NCBI GenBank assembly: GCA_964464035.1
Contig: CAYXEN010000028.1
Coordinates: 1-29,882, forward strand
Direction of reading: 5' to 3'
Source: CAYXEN01 sp964464035
GTDB lineage: Bacteria; Krumholzibacteriota; Krumholzibacteriia; WVZY01
Length of the DNA: 29,882 nt
The translations under genes and the position numbers were made by a program. Shown one piece after another: positions 1-8,873 of the stretch. Below the pieces are notes generated by a model, which searched no databases, was not told the DNA's origin, and was given only the letters and a program-made list of their open reading frames with translations. Each line of letters opens with the position of its first letter. Positions within the stretch are counted from its first letter, which is position 1.

Positions 1-118
1 ATCCACCGCCGCCAGGCGGTTAGCCGAGCGAAGCGGGCGCAGGTGAGGAGATGGCATGTCGCTCGCTTCCTGATCTTTGGAGATATGAGCAGCGGTCAGC
101 GCAAGGAGATCCGGAGTA
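1..118. other. Non-coding tail downstream of asnS
   Basis: No gene is visible between the window edge and the asnS stop codon. A 6-bp dyad (ACCGCC at 5-10, GGCGGT at 15-20, 4-base loop) is present, but it has no T-run on either strand, so it is not a convincing intrinsic terminator. The stretch AGCGAAGCG near 26-34 recurs in the GC-rich intergenic segment near 14624-14632. No tRNA cloverleaf could be folded here. Confidence 0.4.
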
Positions 119-1414
119 TCACGGGCTCAGGCGGTTAAGCAGGCGCGGGAACGGGATCGCTTCGCGCAGGTGCTTGAGGCCGCATATATAACTCACAGTC
201 CTCTCCAGCCCCAACCCGAAGCCCGCATGAGGCACCGAACCGTAGCGCCTGAGATCCAGGTACCACTCGAAAGCCCGCCTGGGCAGATCGTGCTCCTCGA
301 TCCTGCGCTCGAGGAGCTCCAGATCGTGAATCCTCTCGCCGCCGCCGATAAGCTCCCCGTACCCTTCCGGCGCCAGGAGATCCACCGAGAGCGAATACTT
401 GGCGTCATCCGGGTCCGGCTGCATGTAGAAGGCTTTCACCACGGTGGGATACCTGTGCACCAGGACCGGCTTGTCCGAAGATTCGGATATGATCGTCTCG
501 TCGCCGCCCCCGAAATCGTTTCCCCACTCGAAATCGACGCCGTTGTTCCTCAGAAGCTTCACCGCCTCGTCGTAGTGCATCCGAACGAAAGGCCTCTTCA
601 CTTTCTCGAGCCTGGAGACGTCCCTCTCCAGGACCTTCTCCAATTCCCCGGCGCACGTCTCCAGGCACCGCGTCACGATGTATTCGTGGAACTCCTCGGC
701 CAGATCCATGACGTCGTCCAGCGTGGCGAAAGCCATCTCCGGCTCGACCATCCAGAACTCGGTGAGATGCCTGCGCGTCTTGGACTTCTCCGCCCTGAAA
801 GTCGGGCCGAAGCAGTAGACCTTTCCGTAGGCCGCCGCCGTGGCCTCGTTGTAGAGCTGGCCGCTCTGCGTGAGATAGGCCTTGTCGCCGAAGTAATCCG
901 TCTCGAACAAAGTGCTCGTCCCCTCGCAGGCGTTCGGGGTGAATATCGGCGTGTCGACGTTCAGGAAACCCCGCTCGTTGAAGAAGTCCCTGATCGCCGA
1001 AATCGCGTGATGCCTAACCTTCATTATCACCGCCTGCTTCCTGCTCCTCAGCCACAAGTGGCGGTGATCGAGGAGGAAGCTCGAGCCGTGTTCCTTGGGC
1101 GTGATAGGGTAGTTGTCGGCGCGGGAAACGAGCTCGAGATCAGACATGAGGATTTCGTACCCGCCCGGGGCCCTCTTGTCCTCCCTGACGACACCGGTCA
1201 CCTCGACGCTCGACTCCTGCGTGACCTCGGAAGCCAGTTCGAAGACCTCGGGACTGACGTCGGCCTTGCTCAGGACGGCCTGGACGTAACCCGAACCGTC
1301 GCGCACGATGACGAACCGGATCTTGCCGCTCGATCTCGTATTGTACACCCAGCCCTTGAGCAGAACCTCTTCGCCGACGTGTTTCGCCAGATCCCTTATG
1401 TATACGTGTTCCAT
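119..1414 (-). CDS. asnS: Asparaginyl-tRNA synthetase
   Basis: Class IIb aminoacyl-tRNA synthetase that charges tRNA-Asn with asparagine in the cytoplasm. The first ~100 residues form the OB-fold anticodon-binding domain; the rest is the catalytic domain. Motif 2 is visible as FRAEKSKTRRHLTEFWMVEP near residues 207-226; the FWMVEPE ending marks AsnRS rather than AspRS. Motif 3 is GFGLGLERTVSYICG near the C-terminus. The 431 residues match the usual bacterial length. The ATG start is preceded by a GGGGG run about 7 bases upstream. It lies 19 bases downstream of ktrA and is probably the last gene of the ktrB-ktrA-asnS operon. Its presence suggests direct charging of tRNA-Asn; whether the organism also has the GatCAB transamidation route cannot be seen here. 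Confidence 0.96.
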   Translation of the reverse strand: MEHVYIRDLAKHVGEEVLLKGWVYNTRSSGKIRFVIVRDGSGYVQAVLSKADVSPEVFELASEVTQESSVEVTGVVREDKRAPGGYEILMSDLELVSRADNYPITPKEHGSSFLLDHRHLWLRSRKQAVIMKVRHHAISAIRDFFNERGFLNVDTPIFTPNACEGTSTLFETDYFGDKAYLTQSGQLYNEATAAAYGKVYCFGPTFRAEKSKTRRHLTEFWMVEPEMAFATLDDVMDLAEEFHEYIVTRCLETCAGELEKVLERDVSRLEKVKRPFVRMHYDEAVKLLRNNGVDFEWGNDFGGGDETIISESSDKPVLVHRYPTVVKAFYMQPDPDDAKYSLSVDLLAPEGYGELIGGGERIHDLELLERRIEEHDLPRRAFEWYLDLRRYGSVPHAGFGLGLERTVSYICGLKHLREAIPFPRLLNRLSP

Positions 1415-1433
1415 GTAAGAACCCCCGCCGAAT

Positions 1434-2105
1434 CTAGGTGAATCTCTCTATGTCCACTTCCTTGCCGATCACTCCAAGTACGTCGCCTTCCTCCACGACT
1501 TCGCTCCCGTCCGGAATCACTATGAACTGCGTGGAGACGTCCTTCGTCTTCTCGTCCACCACCTTCCTGCGAATGACGATGACGTCGAGCATGTACTCGT
1601 TCCTTATCTTCGCCTCGGCAAGGGTCTTGCCGAAGATCTTCCTCGGGGCCGGAATCAGCTTGACGGCGAACCCCTCGGGAAGCTCTAGGAAATCCACTAT
1701 CTCCCCCGTCACGAGGCTCTTGGCGAGCCTCTTGCCGATGTCCTCTTCGGGGGAGAGCACCTGCGTGGCGCCGATGCTCTTTAGTATCTCCTTCTGAATA
1801 TCGTTGTATGCTCTCGTGATCACGATCGGGATCCCGAACTCGCGCAGGAGCCGCGTGACGAGGACGTTCGATTCGAAATTCTCCCCGATGCCGACGACCG
1901 CGCAGTCCACCTGGTCGACTCCCTGGTCGAGAAGAAGGTTCTTGTTCGTCGCGTCCAGCGCTATCGCGTGGGTGACCTCGTCCTGCACCGCGTCGACGAT
2001 CTCACGGTCACGGTCGAAAGCCATCACTTCGACTCCCATGCCGAAGAGCGTGGACGCCACGCTCCTCCCGAATCTACCCAGTCCTATCACGGCGAATTTC
2101 TTCAT
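1434..2105 (-). CDS. ktrA: K+ uptake regulatory subunit KtrA/TrkA (RCK protein)
   Basis: Cytoplasmic gating subunit of a Ktr-type potassium transporter. An RCK_N Rossmann domain opens with the nucleotide-binding motif GLGRFG (residues 8-13), followed by an acidic strand end (FDRD) typical of NAD/ATP-binding RCK domains. An RCK_C (TrkA_C) domain covers roughly residues 140-220. At 223 residues it is the normal size of the single-RCK-unit KtrA. The ATG at 2105 is preferred because AAGGAG sits 10 bases upstream; a GTG at 2114 is in frame but only one base from that ribosome site. It follows ktrB by about 25 bases and should assemble as an octameric ring under the KtrB dimer. Confidence 0.93.
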   Translation of the reverse strand: MKKFAVIGLGRFGRSVASTLFGMGVEVMAFDRDREIVDAVQDEVTHAIALDATNKNLLLDQGVDQVDCAVVGIGENFESNVLVTRLLREFGIPIVITRAYNDIQKEILKSIGATQVLSPEEDIGKRLAKSLVTGEIVDFLELPEGFAVKLIPAPRKIFGKTLAEAKIRNEYMLDVIVIRRKVVDEKTKDVSTQFIVIPDGSEVVEEGDVLGVIGKEVDIERFT

Positions 2106-2130
2106 CTGCTTCACGCTCCTTGGCGTGGTG

Positions 2131-3882
2131 TCAACCGACCATTATCTTTTCCTTGGGATAAGTGTATCCCCTCTCCCTCAGTTTGCCCGAGACGGCGAGC
2201 GCCATCGTCATCGGTCCCAGCCTGCCGAAGAACATCACGAAGGTTATGATGATCTTGCCGACTATGCTGAGATGCGGAGTCACCCCCAGGCTCAACCCCA
2301 CGGTGCCGAAGGCCGACACGGTCTCGAAGACCAGCGACGTGAAGGGAGCGCTTTCGGAGATCAATAATAACATAAAGGCGACTGCGACTGCAAAAAGCGA
2401 AAGTCCCAGGATGACGATCGCCTCGCGCACCGTATCCTCGGGGATCGTCTTGCGGGAGAGCTCGGTGCGCGATCTCCCCCTGAGCATCGCCGCTATCGTG
2501 GCCACGAGAACGACGAGAGTCGTGATCTTTATGCCGCCCGCCGTCGACCCGGGGGCGGCGCCTATGAACATGAGGAATATCGTGAAGAGTTGTGTTTCTT
2601 CGCGAAGAGCCGCCTGCGAGACCGTGTTGAAGCCCGCCGTCCTCGCCGTGACGCTCTGAAAGAGGGCCTGAAGAGCCGAGACGTTCCCGCGCTCGAGCAC
2701 GTACACGACCACGGCTCCACCGAAAACGAGCAGGCCGGACGCGAGGAGAACGATCTTCGTCTGCAGCCTGAGCTTGTACGGCCTCTTCCTTCTCTTCATC
2801 CTGTCGGTGAAGGCGGCGAAGAGGTCCTGGTGGACGGTGAACCCGAGTCCGCCCAGCACGATGAGAAGCATCATGACCAGGTTCGCGGGCACCGCCCGGG
2901 CGAACGACATGAAGCCGTCGGTGAACACGCTGAAGCCGGCGTTGCAGAAACCGGAAATGGAATGGAAAACACTCGTGAACAACCTGCTGAACACGCCCGC
3001 GCCGTCGGCGGGAAAAAGATAGAAGAAAAGGACGCTGCCCACGGCTTCGATGAGAAACGTCACGAGGATTATCGAAACGACGAGGCGCGATATGTGGCGC
3101 ATGAATTCAACGTGCATCACTTCGCCGAAGACCACCCTCTCCCTTATGCTGAGTCCCTTCCCCAGAAGCATCGCGAAAAAGGCGGCGAACGTCATGATGC
3201 CCAATCCGCCGATCTGGATGAGCATCATGATCACGAACTGCCCCATGCGTGTGAATCCGGTGGCCGTGTCGACGACGACGAGGCCGGTGACGCACACGGC
3301 TGAAGTCGCGGTGAACAGGGCGTCGACGTAGCTGAGCGGTTTGCCCGCCGGAGTGGCGCGCGGGAGCATGAGGAGCAGGGATCCGGCAAGGATCAGCAGG
3401 AGGAAGGCGGCGACGAGAAGCTGGGCGGGGCGAAAGCGCGTATAGGCTATGCGGCGAGTGAGTTTTTCGGTATAGAAGACGAGGTTGAAGAGGATGTACA
3501 CCTGGAGGATCAGGAAGTAGATCTTCGTAAGAGACGATATCCTCAGGAATTCCATCAATTCGCGGGCGGCGGGCCTGCCCGAGAACATGAATCTTACGAC
3601 GAGGAGCTGGATCCCGAACACCGCCGCTATCACGATGAGAGGCAGGGCTCTCAAGAACGCTTTCTTGAGCTTCGGAGCGAAGAGGAGGGCGAGAAGAGTG
3701 TCGAGAAGGAACATCCCCACGATCACGATGTCGGTGAGGTGAACGTAATACTGCTGGCGCTCGGAAAGGTAGAAGCCGTACTCCACGATGAAAGAGACCA
3801 CGGCGAGCAGCCCCGCGAGCGATACCATCCACACGCGGAAACGATCTATCCTCGCGCCGTATACCGACTTGATTCCGTTCAT
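2131..3882 (-). CDS. ktrB: K+ transporter membrane subunit KtrB/TrkH, with N-terminal extension
   Basis: Potassium-conducting subunit of a Ktr/Trk system in the inner membrane. The four P-loops of the SKT superfamily are visible: TSAVCVTG (193-200), SGFCNAGF (310-317), TARTAGFN (412-419) and SAFGTVGL (523-530). Each keeps a filter glycine: G200, G316, G417 and G529. The first ~150 residues form about four additional hydrophobic segments (near 17-38, 49-68, 78-98 and 118-138) ahead of the usual ~430-residue KtrB core, giving 583 residues in all. The ATG at 3882 has AAAGG and GGAG upstream. It is the first gene of the operon with ktrA and asnS. The role of the extra membrane segments is unknown. 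Confidence 0.93.
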   Translation of the reverse strand: MNGIKSVYGARIDRFRVWMVSLAGLLAVVSFIVEYGFYLSERQQYYVHLTDIVIVGMFLLDTLLALLFAPKLKKAFLRALPLIVIAAVFGIQLLVVRFMFSGRPAARELMEFLRISSLTKIYFLILQVYILFNLVFYTEKLTRRIAYTRFRPAQLLVAAFLLLILAGSLLLMLPRATPAGKPLSYVDALFTATSAVCVTGLVVVDTATGFTRMGQFVIMMLIQIGGLGIMTFAAFFAMLLGKGLSIRERVVFGEVMHVEFMRHISRLVVSIILVTFLIEAVGSVLFFYLFPADGAGVFSRLFTSVFHSISGFCNAGFSVFTDGFMSFARAVPANLVMMLLIVLGGLGFTVHQDLFAAFTDRMKRRKRPYKLRLQTKIVLLASGLLVFGGAVVVYVLERGNVSALQALFQSVTARTAGFNTVSQAALREETQLFTIFLMFIGAAPGSTAGGIKITTLVVLVATIAAMLRGRSRTELSRKTIPEDTVREAIVILGLSLFAVAVAFMLLLISESAPFTSLVFETVSAFGTVGLSLGVTPHLSIVGKIIITFVMFFGRLGPMTMALAVSGKLRERGYTYPKEKIMVG

Positions 3883-4079
3883 ACTCCAGCCTTTCCAGGA
3901 TCAAGACTATATAGCAGGGGGCGTTCGGCTTACCATCAAAAACCGGCCGGGGCGCCGGCTCGGCGGAAAACCGGCTTTAGGCATGATTCTTGCCAACTCG
4001 TTAACTTAAAAAGACTTATACCCTTAAACGAATAAAAACAAAGGCATTGAGCTTTTCCCTCAGCCTACGGGAGCCACGC
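3883..4079. promoter_or_regulatory. Divergent intergenic region between ktrB and the TPR gene
   Basis: This 197-base space separates two divergently transcribed operons and must hold both promoters. On the minus strand a TATATA box (3908-3913) lies 26 bases ahead of the ktrB start, but the -35 side is weak. On the plus strand the AT-rich stretch 3990-4030 contains TTGCCA (3990-3995) and ACTTAT (4014-4019) at 18-base spacing. A GC-rich dyad CCGGC/GCCGG lies near 3942-3957, and 'AAAACCGGC' occurs twice. No element is strong enough to be called alone. Confidence 0.35.
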
Positions 4080-5945
4080 TTGAAAAGACATACCCTGAAA
4101 GGCCTTGCATTATGCATCATCATAATGTGCGCCTCTTCCCCCGTCATGGGGAACGCGGGGAAAAGCCCGCTCAGCGCCCAGGAGGAAAGCTACAAGAAAC
4201 TCGCCATCATGGACGGGGCGAAGAATTTTCCCTTGCTGGCCCAGCGAGTCTATCGCGAAGCGCTCGAAAAGCTCCAAAGCGGCGACGTGAAGCAGGGCAA
4301 GGAACTCCTCCTCTACGCCGTGGAGCTCTGGCCCGACTACGCGGACGCCTACTTCACGTTGGCCAAGATCACCGCTCTTCGCTTCGACGGTGAATCACTC
4401 TTGTACTTCACGCGGGCGTTGAAGTCGCTCTTGAAGAACTTTCATTATCAATCCCTCTTCACGGTGAACGCCGTTCTGATAATGCTGCTCCTCGTCGTGG
4501 CCCTGGCCGGCATCTACTCGACGGCTCTCGCCGTGAAGTATCTTCCTTTCTCCGCCCACAAGATGCGGGAACTGCTGGAGAATAAGTTCAAGGTGTCCAA
4601 GCCCGGCCTCGCCGCCTACCTTGTTCTTCTCCTCCCCTTCGCCTTGTTCCCGGGTCTCGTCACGGGCATGGCCATCGTCACGGTCCTGAGCTGGCTCTAC
4701 ATGAAGAGAAGGGAAAAGGTCCTCCTCGTCGTCATCACGGCCGCATTCGTGTTCATGGGATTCTTCGCCTCCCAGCTGGGATGGCTCGGAGTGCTGGCCG
4801 ACCCGGACTCGCTCACGATGAAGATCGCGGAAGCCAACGACGCGCCCGGCGACTACCGGCTCATAAGATCGCTGGAGCGGACCCGCGCGCCCGACAGGGA
4901 ACTCGACATGCAGAGGAATCTCGCGCTGGGCCTTCTCCATCTCAAGAACGAGAGCTTCTACAGCGCATCCGATTATCTCCTGAGGGTGGCGGCTGGAGAC
5001 AGGAACAACGCCTCGGCGTACATAAACCTCGGCAATCTCTATTACCTCCAGGGAAAGTACGAAAAGGCCCTGGAAGGCTACCGCAAGGCGGAAGCGATCG
5101 ATTCATTGAACGCGATCTGCCAGTACAATCTCGCCCAGGCGTACATCAAGATGCTGCTCATGGCCAAGTCCTCCGTGGCGCTGCAAAAAGCGGCCAACCT
5201 CGGCATAGACGAGGTCAAGTCCTCGTACAACCGCGAGGCGCTCATGGCGATGGAGGTGTTTCCCGCGTACTTCACCAACGGCACCCTGTGGCGGCTCGCC
5301 CGGCGGGAAGGCAAGACGAGGGAGGAGAACTCCGTTCTCGCTCTCTTGCAGCCGATCATTCATTTCTCATTCAAGACGAGTGCGTGGATCCTGCTCGCAG
5401 CTCTCCTCGTCGCGTTCATCCTGAAACGACTCGTTCACCCGGGCCATCTCACTTTCCAGTGCTCGAACTGCGGCGACATGACATGCGGCAACTGCTGCAA
5501 CGACGACCGCGGAATCATACTGTGCAGCACCTGCGCGGCGAGCATCGAGGACGTATCATCGGAAAAGGTCATCGAGGCCCTTCTCCGGCAGTGCCGCCAG
5601 CAGGCCGTGGTGAGAAGACGCAAGCAGACCAGGCTCACGACGATATGGATACCGGGGGTAAGGAACATCTATTACGATTCTTTCGCCAAGGGAGTGTTCC
5701 TCTCCCTCCTGTTCTCGTTCTCTCTCATCGAGCTTTGGGCGCGGGGGTTCCTGATACAGGACTGGCGGTCGATCGTATTGGAACATTCGAGCTGGAAAAT
5801 GTTCGTTCCGGCCGCGCTCTTGGCCGTTTCATATCTGGCCGCCCTGTTCTCGAGAACGCAACACAAGATGAGTCCCATAGCCGGCATGACCGGCAAGAAG
5901 ACGGTCAAGGACGGAAAGAAGGCGCGCGAGGTCGCGTCGATCTGA
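4080..5945 (+). CDS. Membrane TPR protein with cytoplasmic-type zinc ribbon (function unknown)
   Basis: Not assignable to a named function. From a TTG start at 4080 (GGGAG 6 bases upstream; another TTG at 4047 has a poor ribosome site) the protein has 621 residues. It opens with a signal peptide or first membrane segment (to about residue 24) and a TPR-like helical pair (50-100). Three hydrophobic stretches follow (127-150, 178-208, 214-240). Clear TPR units at about 280-350 contain the pattern AYINLGNLYYLQGKYEKALE. Another membrane segment covers 434-450. A cysteine cluster comes next (C461, C464, C469, C472, C473, C482, C485, as CxxC-CxxC-CxxC pairs typical of a zinc ribbon), then two more membrane segments (538-559, 573-590). 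A basic tail ends it. The DUF4388 gene starts 10 bases downstream, so the two are almost certainly co-transcribed. TPRs suggest a scaffold for protein partners; the zinc site is probably structural. Confidence 0.8.
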   Translation: MKRHTLKGLALCIIIMCASSPVMGNAGKSPLSAQEESYKKLAIMDGAKNFPLLAQRVYREALEKLQSGDVKQGKELLLYAVELWPDYADAYFTLAKITALRFDGESLLYFTRALKSLLKNFHYQSLFTVNAVLIMLLLVVALAGIYSTALAVKYLPFSAHKMRELLENKFKVSKPGLAAYLVLLLPFALFPGLVTGMAIVTVLSWLYMKRREKVLLVVITAAFVFMGFFASQLGWLGVLADPDSLTMKIAEANDAPGDYRLIRSLERTRAPDRELDMQRNLALGLLHLKNESFYSASDYLLRVAAGDRNNASAYINLGNLYYLQGKYEKALEGYRKAEAIDSLNAICQYNLAQAYIKMLLMAKSSVALQKAANLGIDEVKSSYNREALMAMEVFPAYFTNGTLWRLARREGKTREENSVLALLQPIIHFSFKTSAWILLAALLVAFILKRLVHPGHLTFQCSNCGDMTCGNCCNDDRGIILCSTCAASIEDVSSEKVIEALLRQCRQQAVVRRRKQTRLTTIWIPGVRNIYYDSFAKGVFLSLLFSFSLIELWARGFLIQDWRSIVLEHSSWKMFVPAALLAVSYLAALFSRTQHKMSPIAGMTGKKTVKDGKKAREVASI

Positions 5946-5955
5946 AGGAGTAGAA

Positions 5956-7053
5956 ATGGCGCTCGAAGGCAACCTGACTGATTTCGGATTGTCGGAGATA
6001 CTTCAGCTCATCGGGGTGCAGCAGAAATCCGGGATGCTGTCGATAAATTCCGACGACCGCTCCATGGTGCTCTTCTTCCGCGACGGCAAACTCATATCAA
6101 CGCGGGACCGGAGGAGAAAGAGCAAGGATCCGTTCAAGGATTACCTCACCCGCTACGGGGTGATAAGCCGCCAGGATCTCCTGCGCATAATGCAGATATC
6201 GGCCCAGTCCAAGCTCGACATAACCGACATAATCGTGTCCGAGAAGTTCCTCACCGAGGAAGAGATGAAGAAGCACTTCCGCTACCACATCCAGGAAGCG
6301 GTCCACGAAATCCTCACCTGGCAACAGTGCAACTACAAGTTCATGCCGGGCCGGGACATCATCGACGGCATCAAGACGTGGGGAGAGTACAGCATCGAAG
6401 GGCTCCTCATGGAGAGCATGAGGAGGATCGACGAGTTTCCCCAGATCCTCGAGGAATTCCCCGACGAGAAGATGATCATATCGCGCAAGAAGACCGAGGA
6501 GGAACCGCAGGACCTGGAGGGCAACGAGGAGAAGATTCTTTCGCTGCTCAAGGAAGAGCGCACTCTCGGTTACTTGATAGCCCACGCCGAGATGCCGTCG
6601 TTCGATACGTACGAGGCTCTGAAGCACCTCAAGGAAAAGGGCCTCATAGCGACCTTCCTCGAACTTCGTCCCGAGACCGCCGCCGAATCCGCGGGGAAAT
6701 CGAAGCGCCTCTCGGCGGCGGGCATCCTCGCCCGGGTCTCATCCGTGGTGATCCTCTTCGCCCTCGTCGTCCTCGCAGGCTGGATCGGGGTGGCGAGGAC
6801 CATTCCCTCCGTCAAGTCGGGATCCATCACCACGTCCGCGTTGATGCAAGCCGACCCGGCGGCCAAGAAGCGCATGGCCGCCAGGGTTAGATGGTTCCTC
6901 GAAGCCTACCGGGCCGAGCACGGCGCCTATCCCCGCTCTCTCGACGACCTCGAGCGGAGCGGTCTCAGCCCCGCGTCTTTCCTCGAGAAGGTCAAGAGCT
7001 TCGGGTTCAAATATTATTTGACACCTTCCGAGAATACCTATACCTTACTCTGA
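5956..7053 (+). CDS. DUF4388 domain protein with single membrane anchor
   Basis: The N-terminal ~110 residues match the DUF4388 (PatA N-terminal-like) domain: it starts LEGNLTDFGLSEILQLIG, followed by the 'GMLSI...FFRDGKLIS' core. Proteins with this domain are commonly linked to gliding, two-component or GTPase signalling, but its molecular role is unclear. Residues 188-240 look like a winged-helix-type segment (leucine-rich helices ending in LKEKGLIATF). A single membrane helix covers about 256-280. The outer 80 residues contain FLEAYRAEHGAYPRSLDDL, a pattern resembling the C-terminal part of pseudopilin-like proteins. AAGGAG lies 7 bases before the ATG, and the gene is translationally close to the TPR/zinc-ribbon gene upstream. 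Together they may form a membrane signalling or assembly module; this is inference from adjacency only. Confidence 0.8.
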   Translation: MALEGNLTDFGLSEILQLIGVQQKSGMLSINSDDRSMVLFFRDGKLISTRDRRRKSKDPFKDYLTRYGVISRQDLLRIMQISAQSKLDITDIIVSEKFLTEEEMKKHFRYHIQEAVHEILTWQQCNYKFMPGRDIIDGIKTWGEYSIEGLLMESMRRIDEFPQILEEFPDEKMIISRKKTEEEPQDLEGNEEKILSLLKEERTLGYLIAHAEMPSFDTYEALKHLKEKGLIATFLELRPETAAESAGKSKRLSAAGILARVSSVVILFALVVLAGWIGVARTIPSVKSGSITTSALMQADPAAKKRMAARVRWFLEAYRAEHGAYPRSLDDLERSGLSPASFLEKVKSFGFKYYLTPSENTYTLL

Positions 7054-7081
7054 CCCCTGGGCAAAGTTCGCTGGATTCCCT

Positions 7082-8023
7082 ATGTCTTCAAACCGCTTCC
7101 TTAGAGTCTGCGATTACGTCTTCGTGCTGCGCCCTCTTCTGCTCATGCCCGCGTGGAGTTTCTATCTCCTGGGAGCGCGGGCGGGGACAGGCGCGGCGGA
7201 TCGAAGTTCGGAGTATCTTTCCATTCCCTCGCCCCCGGCATTCGCCGCGCTCACGTTCATCCTCGTGACCTCGTTTCTCATAAACCAGATCTTCGACAGG
7301 GACACCGACCGCCTCAACAAGAAGGTCTTCTATCTATCCGAGGGGTTGTTCTCCGTCAGAGCTCTCGTGCTTCTCGCGGTCGTCTACTTCCTCGTCGCGT
7401 CGTTCTTCTTTCACTTGTCGGCAAGAGGGGAAAGGGGTCCGCTCGTTGCGGCGCTCCTCCTCGCCCTCACTTATTCCCTTCCGCCTTTTCGCATATGCTG
7501 CAGACCCTTCCTCGATCTCTTGTGGAACGCCCTCGGCTTCGGGGGGGTCGCCTTCGCGCTCGGATACGCAGCATCGGGGAATCCCGCGACGTCCGCCGCC
7601 CTGCCCGGGATCCCGTACGTCCTTCTCGTGGGGGGAACCTTCGTCTTCACGACTCTCCTCGACCGGGAGGGCGACGCGAAGACGGGCAAGAAAACGACGG
7701 CGGTCATGCTCGGCGAGAAGCCTTCGGTCGTGCTGGCCAGCGCACTATTCGCGCTCGCGCCCGCGTCGGCTCTGGTCGTCGGGAATCTCTTCGCAGCGGC
7801 TGTGACCGGCCTGGCGCTCCCTTTCTGCCTGTACGGCGCGCGTGGGGGAACGCGCAAGGCTTGGGCGCTCGCCGTCCAGGGGCCGACGCTCACCGTGATC
7901 CTGGCCGCCGGATCGCTCCGGCCGGTCTTCTTCGCGCTCGTCGTCCCTCTCGTCGTTCTCGCCAGGTATTACTACCGCAGGCGATTCAACCTCGTGTACC
8001 CCGGCGTGAGCGAAGACTCTTGA
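7082..8023 (+). CDS. UbiA-family prenyltransferase
   Basis: Integral membrane enzyme that transfers a polyprenyl group from a polyprenyl diphosphate to an aromatic or other small acceptor. Both aspartate-rich Mg-diphosphate motifs are visible: NQIFDRDTD (N68, D72, D76) and DREGD (D194, D198) followed by AKTGKKT. YSLPP at 131-135 is also family-typical. About eight to nine hydrophobic helices fill the 313 residues. The substrate cannot be told from sequence: menaquinone (MenA-like), heme O, chlorophyll/archaeal-lipid-like geranylgeranyl transfer and digeranylgeranylglyceryl-phosphate-type acceptors are all possible. It starts 28 bases after the DUF4388 gene with a poor ribosome site. Its last 38 bases overlap the 3' end of the convergent deacetylase gene. 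Confidence 0.85.
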   Translation: MSSNRFLRVCDYVFVLRPLLLMPAWSFYLLGARAGTGAADRSSEYLSIPSPPAFAALTFILVTSFLINQIFDRDTDRLNKKVFYLSEGLFSVRALVLLAVVYFLVASFFFHLSARGERGPLVAALLLALTYSLPPFRICCRPFLDLLWNALGFGGVAFALGYAASGNPATSAALPGIPYVLLVGGTFVFTTLLDREGDAKTGKKTTAVMLGEKPSVVLASALFALAPASALVVGNLFAAAVTGLALPFCLYGARGGTRKAWALAVQGPTLTVILAAGSLRPVFFALVVPLVVLARYYYRRRFNLVYPGVSEDS

Positions 8024-8873
8024 TCGCCGGCGTGAGCACGGACACGGCGTTTATGCACCTGCACTTCATCTCTTCGAACCAGTAGAAGATCCCCGGCTCG
8101 AGCTTTCTCATCACCGTCCGCGGGGAATCTATGACGTAGACGCCGTTTCTCCTCAGGGCGTAGCGGTCCACCACTTCGTTCGGATGGGATGGATAGAGGG
8201 AGAAAGCCGCCTCGTAGCCGGCTTCCTCGGCGAGCTTCTTGACGCCCTCGTCGCAGCGCCCGAACGGATAGGACAGGGTCCTCACGCGGATGCCGAGTTC
8301 CTCCTCGATCATCGCGCGCGAGCGCACCAGCTCCTCGCGGCATCGCTCCGCACTCAGCCTTGTGAGGTCGGCATGGGTCAAGCCGTGCGATCCGATGGAT
8401 ATGCCCGCGTTTACCAGGTGCCGTGTCTCCTCCCAGGAGAAGTGGCGGCGCCTCCTTCCGCCGAGCGTGAGATCCCACGTGTTCTCCCTGCCGGCGTAGG
8501 CGGCGACGAGGAAGACGAGCGCGGGGATCCGGTGCTTCTCGATCACGGGGAGCGCGCAATCCGCGAGCTCGGCGTAGCCGTCGTCGAAGGTCAGGAGCAG
8601 TTTCTTTCGCACGTTGGGTCCGGCGCCGGAGAGGAGCGCGAGGAACTCGTCCTCGCTTATGAACTCGTACCCGCTGTCCAGGAGCCGCCGTATCTGGGCT
8701 TCGAACCGGCCGGGGGTCGTCCACGTTCCCTCGAGGGCGAATCTCGGCGTGATCTTGTGGTAGCAAAGGGCCTGGGGCGAGCCGGCTGGGGGATAGCGGT
8801 ATTTGCTTCGCCAGACGGCGAAGAGGATCACGAGGAATGACACGGCGAGGATGAAGACCACTTGAAGAATCAT
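7986..8873 (-). CDS. Membrane-anchored polysaccharide deacetylase (NodB domain, CE4)
   Basis: Predicted metal-dependent deacetylase of N-acetylated polysaccharide, acting outside the cytoplasmic membrane. An uncleaved signal anchor (residues 1-21) is followed by a CE4/NodB domain. Motif 1 is LTFDDGY (catalytic/metal aspartates D97 and D98), motif 2 is SHGLTHADL (metal histidines H163 and H167) and motif 3 is YPFG near 202-205. An ALCYHKI motif near 35-41 precedes it, as in exopolysaccharide-type family members. The ATG at 8873 has AAGGAG 6 bases upstream; a longer reading to 9101 has no support and would run through a large inverted repeat. It is 151 bases downstream of the small secreted protein gene and overlaps the end of the convergent prenyltransferase by 38 bases. 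Substrate (peptidoglycan, poly-GlcNAc or another glycan) is unknown. Confidence 0.9.
   Translation of the reverse strand: MILQVVFILAVSFLVILFAVWRSKYRYPPAGSPQALCYHKITPRFALEGTWTTPGRFEAQIRRLLDSGYEFISEDEFLALLSGAGPNVRKKLLLTFDDGYAELADCALPVIEKHRIPALVFLVAAYAGRENTWDLTLGGRRRRHFSWEETRHLVNAGISIGSHGLTHADLTRLSAERCREELVRSRAMIEEELGIRVRTLSYPFGRCDEGVKKLAEEAGYEAAFSLYPSHPNEVVDRYALRRNGVYVIDSPRTVMRKLEPGIFYWFEEMKCRCINAVSVLTPAIKSLRSRRGTRG

Noticed and set aside
170..1441. Long plus-strand open frame opposite asnS (423 codons)
   Set aside because: It is the mirror of a clear AsnRS in GC-rich DNA; its translation has no motif and is rich in Arg/Val/Pro as antisense frames are.
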